From Burkholderiaceae bacterium (GTDB taxonomy: Bacteria > Pseudomonadota > Gammaproteobacteria > Burkholderiales > Burkholderiaceae): a stretch of DNA of 64,000 nt. Shown here one piece after another: positions 1 to 10,125 of the stretch; position 1 is the first letter of the stretch; every line of letters begins with the position of its first letter. The position numbers and the translations under genes are program-made. The stretch spans positions 1 to 64,000 of the forward strand of contig CANFLR010000007.1 of NCBI GenBank assembly GCA_947447945.1, read 5' to 3'. A model generated the notes under the pieces. The model was given only the letters and a program-made list of their open reading frames with translations. It searched no databases and was not told the origin of the DNA.

Positions 1-180
1 TCTTTTAAGACCGCCTACGGTAGCGCATTGCAAGGTTTTGAACAGTTCCGCGCTGCAAGCAAGGAAGCTTTTGCTACTGCAGAAAAAACTGCTGATCAAG
101 CAATCGACGCCGTTCAAGGTCAGATCGCTCAAGTGAAGAAAGCAGCAACTCCTGCATCACGTACTCGTAAAGCTGCTTAA
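1..180 (+). CDS. Phasin family protein, 3' end only
   Basis: Only the last 59 codons lie in the window; the 5' part is missing. The fragment is an amphipathic alanine- and glutamine-rich helix (motifs FEQFRAASKEAF and DAVQGQIAQVKKA) with a basic tail ending SRTRKAA. This matches the C-terminal half of phasins, which coat polyhydroxyalkanoate granules in the cytoplasm of Burkholderiales. A strong hairpin terminator follows the stop codon. The phasin assignment rests on this fragment alone, so another helical granule or histone-like protein is possible but less likely. Confidence 0.7.
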   Translation, partial: SFKTAYGSALQGFEQFRAASKEAFATAEKTADQAIDAVQGQIAQVKKAATPASRTRKAA

Positions 181-214
181 TTGGTAGCTACGATTCAGGT
201 ATTTTGTATCAAAT

Positions 215-242
215 AAAAAACCCCGCTGCGGCGGGGTTTTTT
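215..242. terminator. Bidirectional Rho-independent terminator
   Basis: A-rich arm, GC stem CCCCGC / GCGGGG with loop TGCG, then a T run. The symmetric A and T tracts let it work on both strands. It lies between the convergent phasin gene and rmuC. Confidence 0.9.
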
Positions 243-261
243 ATTGAAGTATTTTTTTAAA

Positions 262-1539
262 TCATTCGGCATCCGGACCGGACGAATCGAGCAAAGGTGT
301 AGAAAAGCTCTTGCTCGGTTTCACGCCTAGTTCGCGCACTTTCTCAGCGGTTCGAATGAGATTGCCTTTACCAGACTTGAGTTTATTGAAGGCATCGTGA
401 TAACTCGTTTGCGCTTGATCTAAACGCTGACCTAATTTTTCCAGGTCTTCTACAAAGCCAACAAACTTATCGTAAAGCGCGCCACATTGCTTGGCGATTT
501 CTAATGCATTACGGTTTTGATGATCTTGCCGCCAAAGATGGGCAACGGTTCGTAATGTTGCCATCAGCGTACTAGGACATACGAGCACAATATTTTTTGC
601 AAGAGCCTCTTGGTATAAGTTTGGTGCAGTTTTGAGGGCTAGCAAGAATGCAGGCTCGATTGGGACAAACATCAGCACAAAGTCTACAGAGCCAATGCCA
701 TAGAGTGAGCTATAGTTTTTCCCTGATAGTCCTTGAATATGTTGACGCAGAGATTGAATATGGGCCACCAACTCTTGTTCTGCAACGACGGGGTCTGTTG
801 TTTGGGCATGTCTGGCATAGGCAGTGATTGACACCTTGCTGTCTACTACTAGGCTTCTGCCTTCGGGGAGTTTGACGACAACGTCTGGTTGTAGTCTTGA
901 GCCATCTGTTTGGGTGTGGCTGTCCTGTACGAGATACTCTTCACCTTTGCGCAAGCCGGAGGATTCTAAAATGGATTCAAGTACGAGCTCACCCCAATTA
1001 CCTTGAACTTTTGAGTCGCCCTTTAAGGCTTGAGTAAGCGAGCGGGTCTCATCAGACATGCGTAAGTTAAGATTGGCCAAACGTTCGATTTCACTTTTGA
1101 GGGCGAAGCGTTCCCGCGCTTCATTGCCATAGGAGTTATTGACCTGTTCTTTAAATTCTGTGAGCTTAGTCTGAAGCGGTTTAAGTAAGGCATCTAAGCT
1201 GGCTGCATTTTGTTCTGTGAAGCGTTTGGACTTGTCTTCCAGAATCTCATTCGCTAAATTCTTGAACTGACTAGTGAGCGCTTCTTTAGCTTCATTCAAA
1301 GATTCAATGCGACCGAGTCCTTGTTTACGCTCTGAATCGAGCTCTGCTTCAAGCCGAATCGCTGTTTGGAGGGCTTGATCGCGCTCAGTTCGCAGTTGGA
1401 TGCTAAGTGCTGATTCAGATTGTGCTGCCTGCTCACTTTTGGATAGGGCCACCCTTAAATTAAAAACATAGACTAAAAGACCTACGCATAATCCAAATGG
1501 TAGGCCTGATAGTAAAAGGGTACTTAAATCAAACGTCAC
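262..1539 (-). CDS. rmuC: DNA recombination protein RmuC
   Basis: This 425-residue protein has an N-terminal membrane segment (about residues 8-28), a long coiled coil (about 30-170) and then the RmuC nuclease-like core with LQPDVVVKLPEG and LVVDSKVS, the expected PD-(D/E)xK-type elements. RmuC family proteins limit certain inversions and rearrangements. The start is GTG: the next in-frame codon group upstream reaches the grxD stop codon, and no in-frame ATG is available between them. It is the last gene of the hemA-prfA-prmC-grxD-rmuC series, 21 bases after grxD, and ends at a strong shared terminator. Confidence 0.93.
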   Translation of the reverse strand: MTFDLSTLLLSGLPFGLCVGLLVYVFNLRVALSKSEQAAQSESALSIQLRTERDQALQTAIRLEAELDSERKQGLGRIESLNEAKEALTSQFKNLANEILEDKSKRFTEQNAASLDALLKPLQTKLTEFKEQVNNSYGNEARERFALKSEIERLANLNLRMSDETRSLTQALKGDSKVQGNWGELVLESILESSGLRKGEEYLVQDSHTQTDGSRLQPDVVVKLPEGRSLVVDSKVSITAYARHAQTTDPVVAEQELVAHIQSLRQHIQGLSGKNYSSLYGIGSVDFVLMFVPIEPAFLLALKTAPNLYQEALAKNIVLVCPSTLMATLRTVAHLWRQDHQNRNALEIAKQCGALYDKFVGFVEDLEKLGQRLDQAQTSYHDAFNKLKSGKGNLIRTAEKVRELGVKPSKSFSTPLLDSSGPDAE

Positions 1540-1560
1540 TAATATCTTTGATTGAGGTCT

Positions 1561-1869
1561 TTAAGACTTCACTAATTTTTGTAGCTCGCCAGTCTGAAAC
1601 ATTTCAGTCATGATATCTGACCCGCCAATGAATTCTCCATTGATGTAGAGCTGGGGAATAGTCGGCCAGTTTGCAAATTCTTTAATGCCTTGGCGAATTC
1701 CTTCATCATCAAAGACGTTAACTGTGTGCAGATTTTCTACTCCGGCAGCACGTAAAATATTAATTGCGTTTCCAGAAAAGCCACACTGAGGAAACTGAGC
1801 GGTACCCTTCATGAAGAGTACTACGGGATGACTAGTAACGATTTCTTTAATTTGTGCTTGGGTATCCAT
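1561..1869 (-). CDS. grxD: Monothiol glutaredoxin, Grx4/GrxD type
   Basis: This 102-residue protein has the monothiol active site CGFS (Cys29) preceded by KGTAQFPQ, and the glutathione-binding WPTIPQLYI and GGSDI elements. Family members bind a [2Fe-2S] cluster with glutathione, often with BolA, and serve in iron-sulfur cluster delivery in the cytosol. Length is typical. It lies 57 bases after prmC and 21 bases before rmuC on the same strand. Confidence 0.96.
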   Translation of the reverse strand: MDTQAQIKEIVTSHPVVLFMKGTAQFPQCGFSGNAINILRAAGVENLHTVNVFDDEGIRQGIKEFANWPTIPQLYINGEFIGGSDIMTEMFQTGELQKLVKS

Positions 1870-1926
1870 CTATATCTTTCTTGAGCGTTAGTACCACTAG
1901 ATTTTATGACTTTATGTAAAAAAGGG

Positions 1927-2790
1927 TTATTCAGGTCTTGGCTTTCTGCCAGAAGTTGCTCTGGGATGCCCAGCTAAATCCTGATGGACTTGAATATCCT
2001 GAAATTGTGCCATTTTCATTAAAATCATGACTGCTGTTGCTTGGTCAAAGCCATGCTCAAGCGCTATTAAGCCGTCTGGCTTGAGATAAAAGTCGGCTTG
2101 CGAGATGATGTTTTCCAAGCAAGATAGGCCATTTGCACCGTCGGTCAGGGCTGAGCTAGGCTCAAACCGCAAGTCCCCCTCAGTGAGGTGCCGATCACCT
2201 GCGGCAATATAGGGTGGATTACTCAAGATGAGGTCAAACTGGTTTTTGGCTTCACTCCTATTGAGGGCGGCGAACCAGTTGCCCTGGAGAAACTGCACCC
2301 GATCCGCTAAGCCTAATTCCTGAGCATTGCGTTTTGCGATTTCCAAGGCTTCCAGTGATTGGTCGGTAGCAGTGAGAAGTGCGTTTTGAGATGAATGGGC
2401 AAGAGCTAGAGCAATCGCTCCAGAACCAGTGCCTAAGTCCAATACTTTTACTTCTCCTGAAGACTTAATGATTTCTCGGAGGGCTATTTCTACCAAAATT
2501 TCTGTTTCAGGGCGAGGAATTAATACTCCAGGCGCAACATACAGTTCAATGTTATGAAAACCACGCTTCCCAACCAAATAGGCAATCGGCTCCCCAGAGC
2601 ATCTTCTAGTTTCTAAATCTTGCCATTCATCGAAGGCTGGCGTGCTCAATGTCATTTCATCACGAGATAGTAGGGCAGAACGAGGCAGTTGGTAATACTT
2701 TTCTAGAATGTAGGCCAGCAGAATTTTTGCCTCGTTTTGTGGCAAGGTGGTGCTATTGAGTAAAGAGCGCAAAGAAGTGCATGTGCTCAT
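1927..2790 (-). CDS. prmC: Release factor glutamine methyltransferase PrmC
   Basis: This 287-residue class I SAM methyltransferase has the SAM loop VLDLGTGSGAIALAL (about 117-131) and catalytic NPPY (191-194). It methylates the glutamine of the GGQ motif in release factors. Its substrate RF1 is encoded just upstream, ten bases away on the same strand, a common pairing. The N-terminal helical substrate-recognition domain occupies about residues 1-85. The ATG start is clear. Confidence 0.96.
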   Translation of the reverse strand: MSTCTSLRSLLNSTTLPQNEAKILLAYILEKYYQLPRSALLSRDEMTLSTPAFDEWQDLETRRCSGEPIAYLVGKRGFHNIELYVAPGVLIPRPETEILVEIALREIIKSSGEVKVLDLGTGSGAIALALAHSSQNALLTATDQSLEALEIAKRNAQELGLADRVQFLQGNWFAALNRSEAKNQFDLILSNPPYIAAGDRHLTEGDLRFEPSSALTDGANGLSCLENIISQADFYLKPDGLIALEHGFDQATAVMILMKMAQFQDIQVHQDLAGHPRATSGRKPRPE

Positions 2791-2800
2791 AGGCGATAGC

Positions 2801-3880
2801 TTAGTTATCGCCTAAGGCAGCTAGTAGCTCAGCTTGATGCTCGGAGGCTAGAGCATTGCATAAATCATCGAGGTCACCATCCATCATGGCATCAATCTTG
2901 TAGAGCGTGAGATTAATCCGATGATCAGTAATCCGGCCTTGCGGGAAATTGTAGGTCCGGATGCGATCGCTGCGGTCACCAGAGCCAACCAGCGATTTTC
3001 GAGTTTGCGCTTCTAGTTGATGCTTCTCACGTTCACGGGCGTCCATAATGCGCGATACCAATACCTTCATGGCTTGTTCGCGGTTGCGATGTTGGCTGCG
3101 ATCATCCTGACATTCAACTACTGTGCCGGTAGGTAAGTGCGTAATGCGAACCGCGGAATCTGTTTTATTAATGTGTTGACCGCCAGCACCTGACGCACGG
3201 AAAGTATCAATACGTAATTCAGCTGGATTAATTTTGACCGCTTCTAGTTCGTCTGCTTCAGGCATGACCGCTACCGTGCAGGCAGATGTATGAATACGAC
3301 CTTGTGTTTCAGTTTGGGGTACACGCTGAACGCGGTGGCCACCAGACTCAAATTTCATGCGTGAATAAACAGATTGACCAACTAAGCGTAAGACAACCTC
3401 TTTATATCCACCCAAGTCCGATTCAGCTGCGCTGACGACCTCTACTTTCCAGCCCTGACGCTCAGCAAAACGGGTATACATGCGCAAGAGATCGCTAGCA
3501 AATAAGGCGCTCTCATCACCACCGGTACCTGCTCGAATCTCTAAGAAGACATTACGATCATCATTTTCATCTTTGGGTAGCAGCAATTTTTGCAGGACAG
3601 CTTCAAGCTCTTCCATGGTGGCTTGGGCAGTTTTTTGCTCTTCATCTGCAAAGTCTTTCATTTCGGGATCTTTGCGCATTTCTTCAGCCGCAGCAGCGTC
3701 CGATTCAGCTTGTTTATACAGGCCAAATTGTTCTACTACCGTAGCAATATCAGAATGCTCACGCGTGAGCTTGCGATAAGAGTCCATATCCTTGGTGGAC
3801 TCTTCGGAAGTTAATAAAGAATTGAGTTCGGCTAAGCGCGTGTCTAGATGATCTAGCTTAGCCCGCATGCTGGGCTTCAT
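2801..3880 (-). CDS. prfA: Peptide chain release factor 1
   Basis: This 359-residue class I release factor terminates translation at UAA and UAG. The GGQ motif (233-235) enters the peptidyl transferase centre, and the RF1-type PxT codon-recognition tripeptide is PQT (188-190). N-terminal residues [10 protein letters not shown] match the family start. Its ATG directly abuts the TAG stop of hemA, a stop codon this factor itself reads. No frameshift is present. Confidence 0.97.
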   Translation of the reverse strand: MKPSMRAKLDHLDTRLAELNSLLTSEESTKDMDSYRKLTREHSDIATVVEQFGLYKQAESDAAAAEEMRKDPEMKDFADEEQKTAQATMEELEAVLQKLLLPKDENDDRNVFLEIRAGTGGDESALFASDLLRMYTRFAERQGWKVEVVSAAESDLGGYKEVVLRLVGQSVYSRMKFESGGHRVQRVPQTETQGRIHTSACTVAVMPEADELEAVKINPAELRIDTFRASGAGGQHINKTDSAVRITHLPTGTVVECQDDRSQHRNREQAMKVLVSRIMDAREREKHQLEAQTRKSLVGSGDRSDRIRTYNFPQGRITDHRINLTLYKIDAMMDGDLDDLCNALASEHQAELLAALGDN

Positions 3881-5197
3881 CTAATGGTCTTCTGGTTTGG
3901 AATGTGAGGTAAATAACTTAGGCAGTAATTTAATCAGAGCATCGCGCTCTGCACCGTTGGAGTGTTGCAGTGCATGTAATGAGCCGTGTAAAAATTTATT
4001 GGTCAAACCTTGAGCCATTGCATTGAGAACTTCTTGTGGATCATCGCCACGCATTAGTCGCTTCATGGCACGCTCTAGTTCAAGTTGTCTGAGGCGCTCA
4101 CCTTGTTGTTGAATATCTTGAATGATAGGGACAGCATTACGACCTTGCATCCAATGCATAAAATTACCAACGCGATCTTCAATGATGGCTTCTGCTTGAC
4201 TCACGGCAGCCTGACGAAGAGATGTGCCGGTCTGAATCATGACCCCTAGGTCATCTACCGTATAAAGATACACGTCGTCTAGGCGAGAGATCTCTGGCTC
4301 AAAGTCACGGGGAACGGCTAAGTCAATCATCACCATGGGTTTACGGCGACGCTGTTTGAGAGCGCTTTCAACCATCCCCAAGCCAATAATGGGAAGAGAG
4401 GAGGCTGTACTAGAGACTACGATATCGAACTCATGCAGTCGACCAGGTAATTCAGAGAGCTTGAGAGATTCTGCTTCAATGTTTTCATTGGCAATGGAGT
4501 CTGCTAACTCTTGACCACGCTCAATACTACGATTGGCAATTGAAACGGTTTTAGGTTTATGGGCGACAAAATGGGTGGCGCAAAGCGTAATCATTTCGCC
4601 AGCACCAATAAACAGGACGCGCTGATCAGCAATAGAGCCAAAGATGCGCTCGGCCAGGCGAACTGAGGCTGCTGCCATCGAAATAGAATGTGCTCCAATC
4701 TCTGTCGAGCCACGTACTTCTTTTGCAACCGAAAAAGTTTTCTGAAATAGTTGGTTGAGATAGGTTCCCAGAACACCTGCATCATTGGCAGTACGAACCG
4801 CATCTTTCATTTGACCCAAAATTTGGGTTTCACCAATGACCATCGAATCTAATCCACAGGCCACTCTAAAGGCATGGCGCACGGCATCGGATTGCGGAAG
4901 TGAATAGATGTGAGGTTGTAGACTGCTGGGAGCCAATTTTTGGGTTTTGGCTAACCAGTCAAAGGTGGCCTCGTGCAAAACGTTGGCAGCATTTGGATCA
5001 TTAGCAGCGCAATACACCTCAGTGCGGTTGCAGGTCGATAAAATAGTGGCTTCTGGCAGTCCAGCATGATTCGCGCCAACCAAATGCTGGCGGAGATCAT
5101 GCAACGCTTCTTGAAGAAATTCAGGGTCAAAGGCGACCTTTTCCCGAATGGCGACCGGCGCTGTGTGATGATTGATGCCGAGTGTCAACAACTTCAT
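3881..5197 (-). CDS. hemA: Glutamyl-tRNA reductase
   Basis: This 438-residue protein reduces glutamyl-tRNA(Glu) to glutamate-1-semialdehyde, the first committed C5-pathway step to heme and other tetrapyrroles. It shows the N-terminal GINHHTAPV block, nucleophile Cys56 in ILSTCNRTE, the S/TxxGGE-like segment [10 protein letters not shown], the NADPH fold around VLFIGAGEM and a C-terminal dimerisation helix bundle. It is the first gene of the minus-strand hemA-prfA-prmC-grxD-rmuC run. Confidence 0.97.
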   Translation of the reverse strand: MKLLTLGINHHTAPVAIREKVAFDPEFLQEALHDLRQHLVGANHAGLPEATILSTCNRTEVYCAANDPNAANVLHEATFDWLAKTQKLAPSSLQPHIYSLPQSDAVRHAFRVACGLDSMVIGETQILGQMKDAVRTANDAGVLGTYLNQLFQKTFSVAKEVRGSTEIGAHSISMAAASVRLAERIFGSIADQRVLFIGAGEMITLCATHFVAHKPKTVSIANRSIERGQELADSIANENIEAESLKLSELPGRLHEFDIVVSSTASSLPIIGLGMVESALKQRRRKPMVMIDLAVPRDFEPEISRLDDVYLYTVDDLGVMIQTGTSLRQAAVSQAEAIIEDRVGNFMHWMQGRNAVPIIQDIQQQGERLRQLELERAMKRLMRGDDPQEVLNAMAQGLTNKFLHGSLHALQHSNGAERDALIKLLPKLFTSHSKPEDH

Positions 5198-5240
5198 AAT
5201 GGTGATTATAGATTTGATGACAGCATCATTGGGGGTAAGA

Positions 5241-5492
5241 ATGGGATTTTTGGCTTTTTTGTTTATTGGCGGTGTTTCAGGGGCTTGTGCCTTAGCGCTT
5301 TACCCAGGCTCATGCCAAAAAACCCTCTCTAAGCTGATTGCAGCAGCATTTATTGGCTTCTTGGCTGCATTTGTCGTGTCCTATTTAGGACAATTCACCA
5401 GCGTTTTCCAGTCTGGCCAAATGCTGGAGTGGTTTAGTACCATCCTTGCTGCGAGTCTGGCAGGTGGTATTTACGCAGCATTCAGTCGGTAA
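5241..5492 (+). CDS. Small membrane protein, GlsB/YeaQ/YmgE-like
   Basis: The product is 83 residues with three hydrophobic segments (about 2-20, 28-48 and 62-80), a loop containing PGSCQKTL after the first, and an [11 protein letters not shown] end. This layout resembles transglycosylase-associated (GlsB/YeaQ/YmgE) inner-membrane proteins of unknown role. I chose ATG 5241 because GGGGG lies six bases upstream; ATG 5217 is an alternative. It is divergent from hemA and its stop overlaps the end of ung by 11 bases. The family call is by pattern, not by a decisive motif. Confidence 0.65.
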   Translation: MGFLAFLFIGGVSGACALALYPGSCQKTLSKLIAAAFIGFLAAFVVSYLGQFTSVFQSGQMLEWFSTILAASLAGGIYAAFSR

Positions 5493-6270
5493 ATCCGCTC
5501 AATAAATCTGCTTGAGGATTTGCTAATGACAAGCCCCCTGTTTTATTGACCCATTGGATTGAAGGTTGGCCCAGTTTTTCGAGCCATTGATTGGCTTTAG
5601 TAAAGTGCCCACAACTGGCAATGCTTCCTGGCTGTAAAAAAGGCTGGTGGGTTCTATAGACCCCCAAGCCTGAGGGGTGTGATGACTGCAAAATCAAGGG
5701 ATTTGTCCCTGCCTCAATGAGTGGTAATTTAGATTGGGCATGGCCGCCCCAGAGCATCCAGATTAAATTTGGTTTTGCGATAGCAAGCGCGGTAATGAGT
5801 CTATCAATCAGCGATTGCCAGCCCAATTTAGTATGGCTCGCAGCCTCTCCCAGTTTGACGCTTAAGGCGGTATTGAGAAGTAGAACCCCTTGTCTTGACC
5901 AGTCCTGCAGGTCTCCATTAGGCAAGCGACCAAAGCCCTCGAGCATTAAGGCCTTGCTGATATTGCGAAGAGAGCTTGGAAAAGCTCGTGAGTTGGCAGG
6001 AATGTTGGCAGGAATCGAAAATGCCAAGCCTTGGGCTAGGCCAGGTGAGTGATAAGGATCTTGACCCAAAATAATCACCCTTACTGAATCTAGAGGGGTT
6101 AACTGTAGTGCCTTAAAAAAATATTCGGGCGGCGGGCAGATGCTTTCGGAATACAGTCCAAGCTCAGTTTGTAAACGATGTTGCAGTTGATGCCACTGCG
6201 GAGTTTCAAAAAAATCCCCTAGAAGTGCACGCCAATCATGAGGAATATCGTTAGCTGAGAACTGGTGCAT
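5482..6270 (-). CDS. ung: Uracil-DNA glycosylase, family 1
   Basis: This 262-residue enzyme removes uracil from DNA as the first step of base excision repair. Motif A reads GQDPYHSPGLAQGLAFS with catalytic Asp71, followed by LLLNTALSV and the DNA-intercalation loop HPSGLGVYR (His198). Length is near that of other family members, with a slightly long N-terminus. It is the last gene of the ubiH-dsbC-M61-ung run and its 3' end overlaps the convergent small membrane gene. Confidence 0.96.
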   Translation of the reverse strand: MHQFSANDIPHDWRALLGDFFETPQWHQLQHRLQTELGLYSESICPPPEYFFKALQLTPLDSVRVIILGQDPYHSPGLAQGLAFSIPANIPANSRAFPSSLRNISKALMLEGFGRLPNGDLQDWSRQGVLLLNTALSVKLGEAASHTKLGWQSLIDRLITALAIAKPNLIWMLWGGHAQSKLPLIEAGTNPLILQSSHPSGLGVYRTHQPFLQPGSIASCGHFTKANQWLEKLGQPSIQWVNKTGGLSLANPQADLLSGFTD

Positions 6271-6299
6271 GAATCAGAAAAAGAGTAGGGCGCTTTTGC

Positions 6300-8087
6300 T
6301 TAAGTAGGCTGAAGTTGATATTGCGTTGGCACTTGCGCCTTACGCAAGACCAACATGCACTCATGCTCCAAATCATCTCGATAAAAACAGATAACGATGG
6401 CCTGATTTTCAGGGAGGCTGCCTACAAGCTTGTCCCAGCGCGTTGCTGTGATGCGTTGCCCATTGATGCTGGCAATGAGATCTCCGGGGGCTAATCCGGC
6501 TGCTTGTGCAGCTCCGCCATCTAGGACATGGGTGATTTTAAGCCAGCCATGAGAATCTGTATGACGTATGCCCAATGCTAATTTTCTGTTTTCAAGCTGA
6601 GATTCAGATTTGAGTTGGACCCCGATGAAGCGAGGATCAAGCCATTTTTGAATGGGGATATCCTCAAGACCAAAGATATAGCGCGATTTAAATGCATCCC
6701 ATGTCTTTTTAAAGCTTGGCCCGAGTAACTCATGGATTAACGGATCCAAGCCATCTTCAGCAATGCCATTCATGGTCACTCCATGTCTTTGCCAGAGAAG
6801 GCGCATGAGATCATCGAGCGAACAACGATTTTTGGAGAACTCGCGAATTTTCAAATCAAGACCCAAGGCAAGTAGAGCGCCTTTACTGTAATAACTAACC
6901 ACCATATTGGGCGTATTCTCATTGATTTGGTAATACTTGGTCCAAGCATCAAAGGAGCTGTCAGCTAGGCTTTGCTTATTTTTTCCTGGTCCGCGCAAGA
7001 CTGCATTCCATTGATTCGTCACGAGCTTAAGATACGTTTTGAGATCGATACACTGACTGCGCAAGAGTTGTAAATCATCGTAGTAGCTGGTAAAGCCTTC
7101 AAAGAGCCAAAGCAAACGCGTATAGTTTCTGCGATCGAGCTGATATGGTTGAAATGCTTTGGGCTGTATACGCTTGACTAGCCAAGCATGGAAATATTCA
7201 TGACTGCATAACCCTAAAAATTCTTGGTAGCTAGTGTCGTCTAAGGGCACGCCATTTTGTGGAATTTGATCGCGACGGCATACCAGTGCAGTGCTACTCC
7301 GATGCTCAAGTCCGCCATAACCAGCCAGTTCGGCATTGACTAAAAAAAGATAATTCTGGAATGGCGCCACTTTGCTCTTGGGCTCGAAAAGATTGATTGT
7401 TGAGGTGCAAATTGCTTGAAGATCTTTAGCGAGCCGCTGGGCATCAACGGTATGAATGCATCCCTGAACTGCCATGGTGTGCGGTACACCATTTGATTGC
7501 CAGGTGATCAGTTGAAATTCACCAAAGGCTATTGGATGATCTAAAAGATCATCATAATTTTTTGCTAGATAAAAACCATACCCCTGTTTATCAGTTTTAG
7601 CTACTTGCAGCGTTGTTTGAACTGACCAATGGTCGGTAGACGCTGTATCTGGACTGGCAATAGCCAAAGCACAAGGGAGGTGCTCTTGGCCTTGGACCGC
7701 CAAACATAAACTGCTGGGATTTAAAAAACCTCTTTCGCTATCGAGATAGGCTGCGCGCACAGAAGAGTCAAATGCATAGATCGTCGTCAGAATTTCAACA
7801 GGGACACTGATTTTTGGCAAGCGCCAGTGGTCGTTATCTATACGCTCTAGGTCAAGCTGTTTATCTCTTACCCCGACGGCATAAGCTTCAATGGATTCAA
7901 TATGCTTACTAAAATCACGAATCAGGTAGCTTCCTGGAATCCAAGCTGGCATTTGCAATACTTGACCAGCAGGGTTTGGGCTCTCAATATGCAATCTGAC
8001 TCGGAAGCGGTGGCCATGAAGATCTATCGGCCAAATCGTATATTGGATGACCGGTAGGTCGGAGCGGTTTGCAGTGCTGATAGACAT
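6300..8087 (-). CDS. M61 family metallopeptidase with PDZ domain
   Basis: This 595-residue protein resembles M61 glycyl aminopeptidase-like proteases. The zinc site HEYFH (296-300) is followed by AWLVKRIQP, and the downstream glutamate lies in WLFEGFTSYYDD. An N-terminal beta-rich domain contains PAWIPGSYLIRDFSKHI, a family signature. A C-terminal PDZ domain (about 505-575) contains GLAPGDLIASINGQ. No clear signal peptide is visible, suggesting a cytoplasmic enzyme. The natural substrate is unknown. It sits 15 bases after dsbC. Confidence 0.9.
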   Translation of the reverse strand: MSISTANRSDLPVIQYTIWPIDLHGHRFRVRLHIESPNPAGQVLQMPAWIPGSYLIRDFSKHIESIEAYAVGVRDKQLDLERIDNDHWRLPKISVPVEILTTIYAFDSSVRAAYLDSERGFLNPSSLCLAVQGQEHLPCALAIASPDTASTDHWSVQTTLQVAKTDKQGYGFYLAKNYDDLLDHPIAFGEFQLITWQSNGVPHTMAVQGCIHTVDAQRLAKDLQAICTSTINLFEPKSKVAPFQNYLFLVNAELAGYGGLEHRSSTALVCRRDQIPQNGVPLDDTSYQEFLGLCSHEYFHAWLVKRIQPKAFQPYQLDRRNYTRLLWLFEGFTSYYDDLQLLRSQCIDLKTYLKLVTNQWNAVLRGPGKNKQSLADSSFDAWTKYYQINENTPNMVVSYYSKGALLALGLDLKIREFSKNRCSLDDLMRLLWQRHGVTMNGIAEDGLDPLIHELLGPSFKKTWDAFKSRYIFGLEDIPIQKWLDPRFIGVQLKSESQLENRKLALGIRHTDSHGWLKITHVLDGGAAQAAGLAPGDLIASINGQRITATRWDKLVGSLPENQAIVICFYRDDLEHECMLVLRKAQVPTQYQLQPT

Positions 8088-8102
8088 TGATTTTTTGATA
8101 GC

Positions 8103-8819
8103 TTACTTAAGCGAATCCAGCTTCTTTTCTAGATCGCTGATTTGAACCGCTCCAGGGAAACGACTGCCATCAGTAAAGAAAAGCGTAGGAGTTCCGGTGA
8201 TGCCATAGGTTTTTGCCAAAGCCAGATTTTTATCCAATGGAGTAGGGCAATCTGTTTTAGTGGGAAGGGCATTAGCATTAAGCATCCACTCGTTATATGT
8301 TTTAGCTGGATCACTAGAGCACCAAATTTGTTTGGATTTTTGAAGTGAGTCAGCACCTAGTATGGGAATCAGAAAAGTATAGATTGTCACGTTATCTAAT
8401 GACTTCATCGACTTTTCAAGGCGCTTACAGAAGCCACAATTAGGATCGGAAAAAATAGCGAATTGTCTACTGCCATTGCCGCGAACTTGCTTAATTGCAT
8501 TGGCTTGAGGTAAGTCGCTCCATTTAATTCGGTTTAAGTCATTTTGTCTTTGTTCGGTGAGGTTTTTGCCGGTCGCCAACTCAATAATTTCCCCTTGTAT
8601 GAGGTATTGGCTTTTGGCGTCGGTGTAAAACACCTCATTTCCAACCAGTACTTCATAGATCCCTGAAAGGGGTGAGGCAGAAATACCTCTAATCTTCGTG
8701 CTAGCGCCCAGCTTTTTTTGCAGGTCTGTTTTGATTTGTTGTTCTGTTTGTGCATAGCTCAGCCCAATAGAGAGCAGGCCGGCACAAATCAAAACTAGGG
8801 CAGTAATGAATTTATTCAA
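8103..8819 (-). CDS. dsbC: Thiol:disulfide isomerase DsbC
   Basis: This 238-residue periplasmic disulfide isomerase has a signal peptide MNKFITALVLICAGLLSIG ending SYA, a dimerisation domain, and a thioredoxin fold with active site CGFC (Cys128, Cys131) in FSDPNCGFCKR. A second structural cysteine pair lies in IWCSSDP and KTDCPTP. The cis-proline loop is TGTPTLFF. I chose a TTG start at 8819: GGAG lies nine bases upstream and the signal peptide then begins correctly. A farther TTG at 8846 would add nine residues before it. The start overlaps the ubiH stop by eight bases. Confidence 0.92.
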   Translation of the reverse strand: MNKFITALVLICAGLLSIGLSYAQTEQQIKTDLQKKLGASTKIRGISASPLSGIYEVLVGNEVFYTDAKSQYLIQGEIIELATGKNLTEQRQNDLNRIKWSDLPQANAIKQVRGNGSRQFAIFSDPNCGFCKRLEKSMKSLDNVTIYTFLIPILGADSLQKSKQIWCSSDPAKTYNEWMLNANALPTKTDCPTPLDKNLALAKTYGITGTPTLFFTDGSRFPGAVQISDLEKKLDSLK

Positions 8820-10086
8820 AATCAATGTCTCCGAGGGCGCGCTCAATCAAGCGCCGTTTAATGAAGTGACTACGATTCACTAGGCCTAAACCAAAATTTC
8901 TCAATTGGCGCTCAGTATTACTTGATCCAGAAAATAATTTTTTCAAGCGATCGGTTACCCATAATAATGCGCTGGTATCGCCTTGACGTTGACGCTCGTA
9001 ACGACGTAGTAGTACTAGATCGCTTGGGGATCTAAAAGACTCACGTTTTCCAAGTATGTGCAAGAGAGTGGCGACATCACGTAGGCCCAAGTTAAGACCT
9101 TGTCCGGCTAAGGGGTGCATCACATGTGCAGCATCGCCAATCAGCGCAAGCTTTGGATTCTGCTCTGGACCAATGAAGCGTGCTGCACGAATTTTTCTCA
9201 AAGGGAAGGCTACTGGCGTCGAATGTAAAGTGAGCGACCCCAGCTGCTTCAAGATGGCGCCATCTGCAATCAGTGCAAATGTTTGATCCCAGTCTGTTTG
9301 AGGCAGCCCCAAAAGATAGGCGGCATTTTCAGGGGAGGTAGACCACACCATGGAAACCTGTTTATTGGGGAGAGGGAGCATTGCCAGAATATCTCCGCCA
9401 GGCAGAAACCATTGATAGGCGGTTTCTAGATGGGGCTTAGTGCAAATCCAATTGGCAACCACTGCGCTTTGTGTATAACTCTCTTCGCTTACATCAATGC
9501 CAATGTGTGCGCGGATTGGGGAGTTAGCCCCATCTGCTGCCACAACCAGCAAAGCTCTCAGCGGGGTATGTTTTTTAAGATAAAGAGTCACACCCGCTTC
9601 ATCTGTTTCTATTTTTTCTACGGTATCGGCAATCCGTTCCAGCTTATTTTGAAACCGTGCCGCTTGATCGAGCGTGTGCTCAATGAGATGGGATTCGCCA
9701 ATCCAAGCAAGTTGCGGGGTACCTGCCTCAAAGGCTGAGAGATGCAGTTGATCGGGTTTTTCTCCGCGGTCGCCAAAAATTCGCATATCACGCACGGCTT
9801 GCAAGCGAGAGTGGTCAAGTGCGTCCCAAATTTGTAGGTGGGCAAGTAATTTTTGGGTGCCCGGTGAGAAGGCGTAGATTCTTTGGCCCCATTCTGACCC
9901 AGTTGGGATTGGAATTGGGCTATCTAAGTCAGGAGCAATCTCAATAGTTTGTAGCCCAAGTTGCGCAAGCCCTAGGGCGCAGGCCTTTCCAGCAATGCCT
10001 CCCCCAACAACAACCACATCTACTGTGCGAATTGGGGCGGTATTGGTTGGCGTATTGACAGCGGTAATTTGGCTAGCCTGTGACAT
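8812..10086 (-). CDS. ubiH: UbiH/UbiF/Coq6-family FAD monooxygenase
   Basis: This 424-residue flavoprotein monooxygenase has the dinucleotide motif VVVVGGGIAGKACALGL (about 24-40), the central AADGANSPIR segment and the FAD ribityl-binding ALIGDAAHVMHPLAGQG. The family hydroxylates the ubiquinone ring. Which ring position this enzyme acts on cannot be told from sequence alone, so the UbiH name is by family. It heads the ubiH-dsbC-M61-ung run and is divergent from ychF across 39 bases. coq7, another ubiquinone hydroxylase, is also in this window. Confidence 0.88.
   Translation of the reverse strand: MSQASQITAVNTPTNTAPIRTVDVVVVGGGIAGKACALGLAQLGLQTIEIAPDLDSPIPIPTGSEWGQRIYAFSPGTQKLLAHLQIWDALDHSRLQAVRDMRIFGDRGEKPDQLHLSAFEAGTPQLAWIGESHLIEHTLDQAARFQNKLERIADTVEKIETDEAGVTLYLKKHTPLRALLVVAADGANSPIRAHIGIDVSEESYTQSAVVANWICTKPHLETAYQWFLPGGDILAMLPLPNKQVSMVWSTSPENAAYLLGLPQTDWDQTFALIADGAILKQLGSLTLHSTPVAFPLRKIRAARFIGPEQNPKLALIGDAAHVMHPLAGQGLNLGLRDVATLLHILGKRESFRSPSDLVLLRRYERQRQGDTSALLWVTDRLKKLFSGSSNTERQLRNFGLGLVNRSHFIKRRLIERALGDIDFE
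8829..8832 (-). promoter_or_regulatory. Ribosome binding site deciding the dsbC start
   Basis: GGAG on the minus strand, inside the ubiH end, nine bases before the proposed TTG start. No in-frame ATG exists near the signal peptide. Confidence 0.6.
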
Positions 10087-10125
10087 ATCTAGATGATATC
10101 GAAACCAAGCCCTTACAATGTCGCT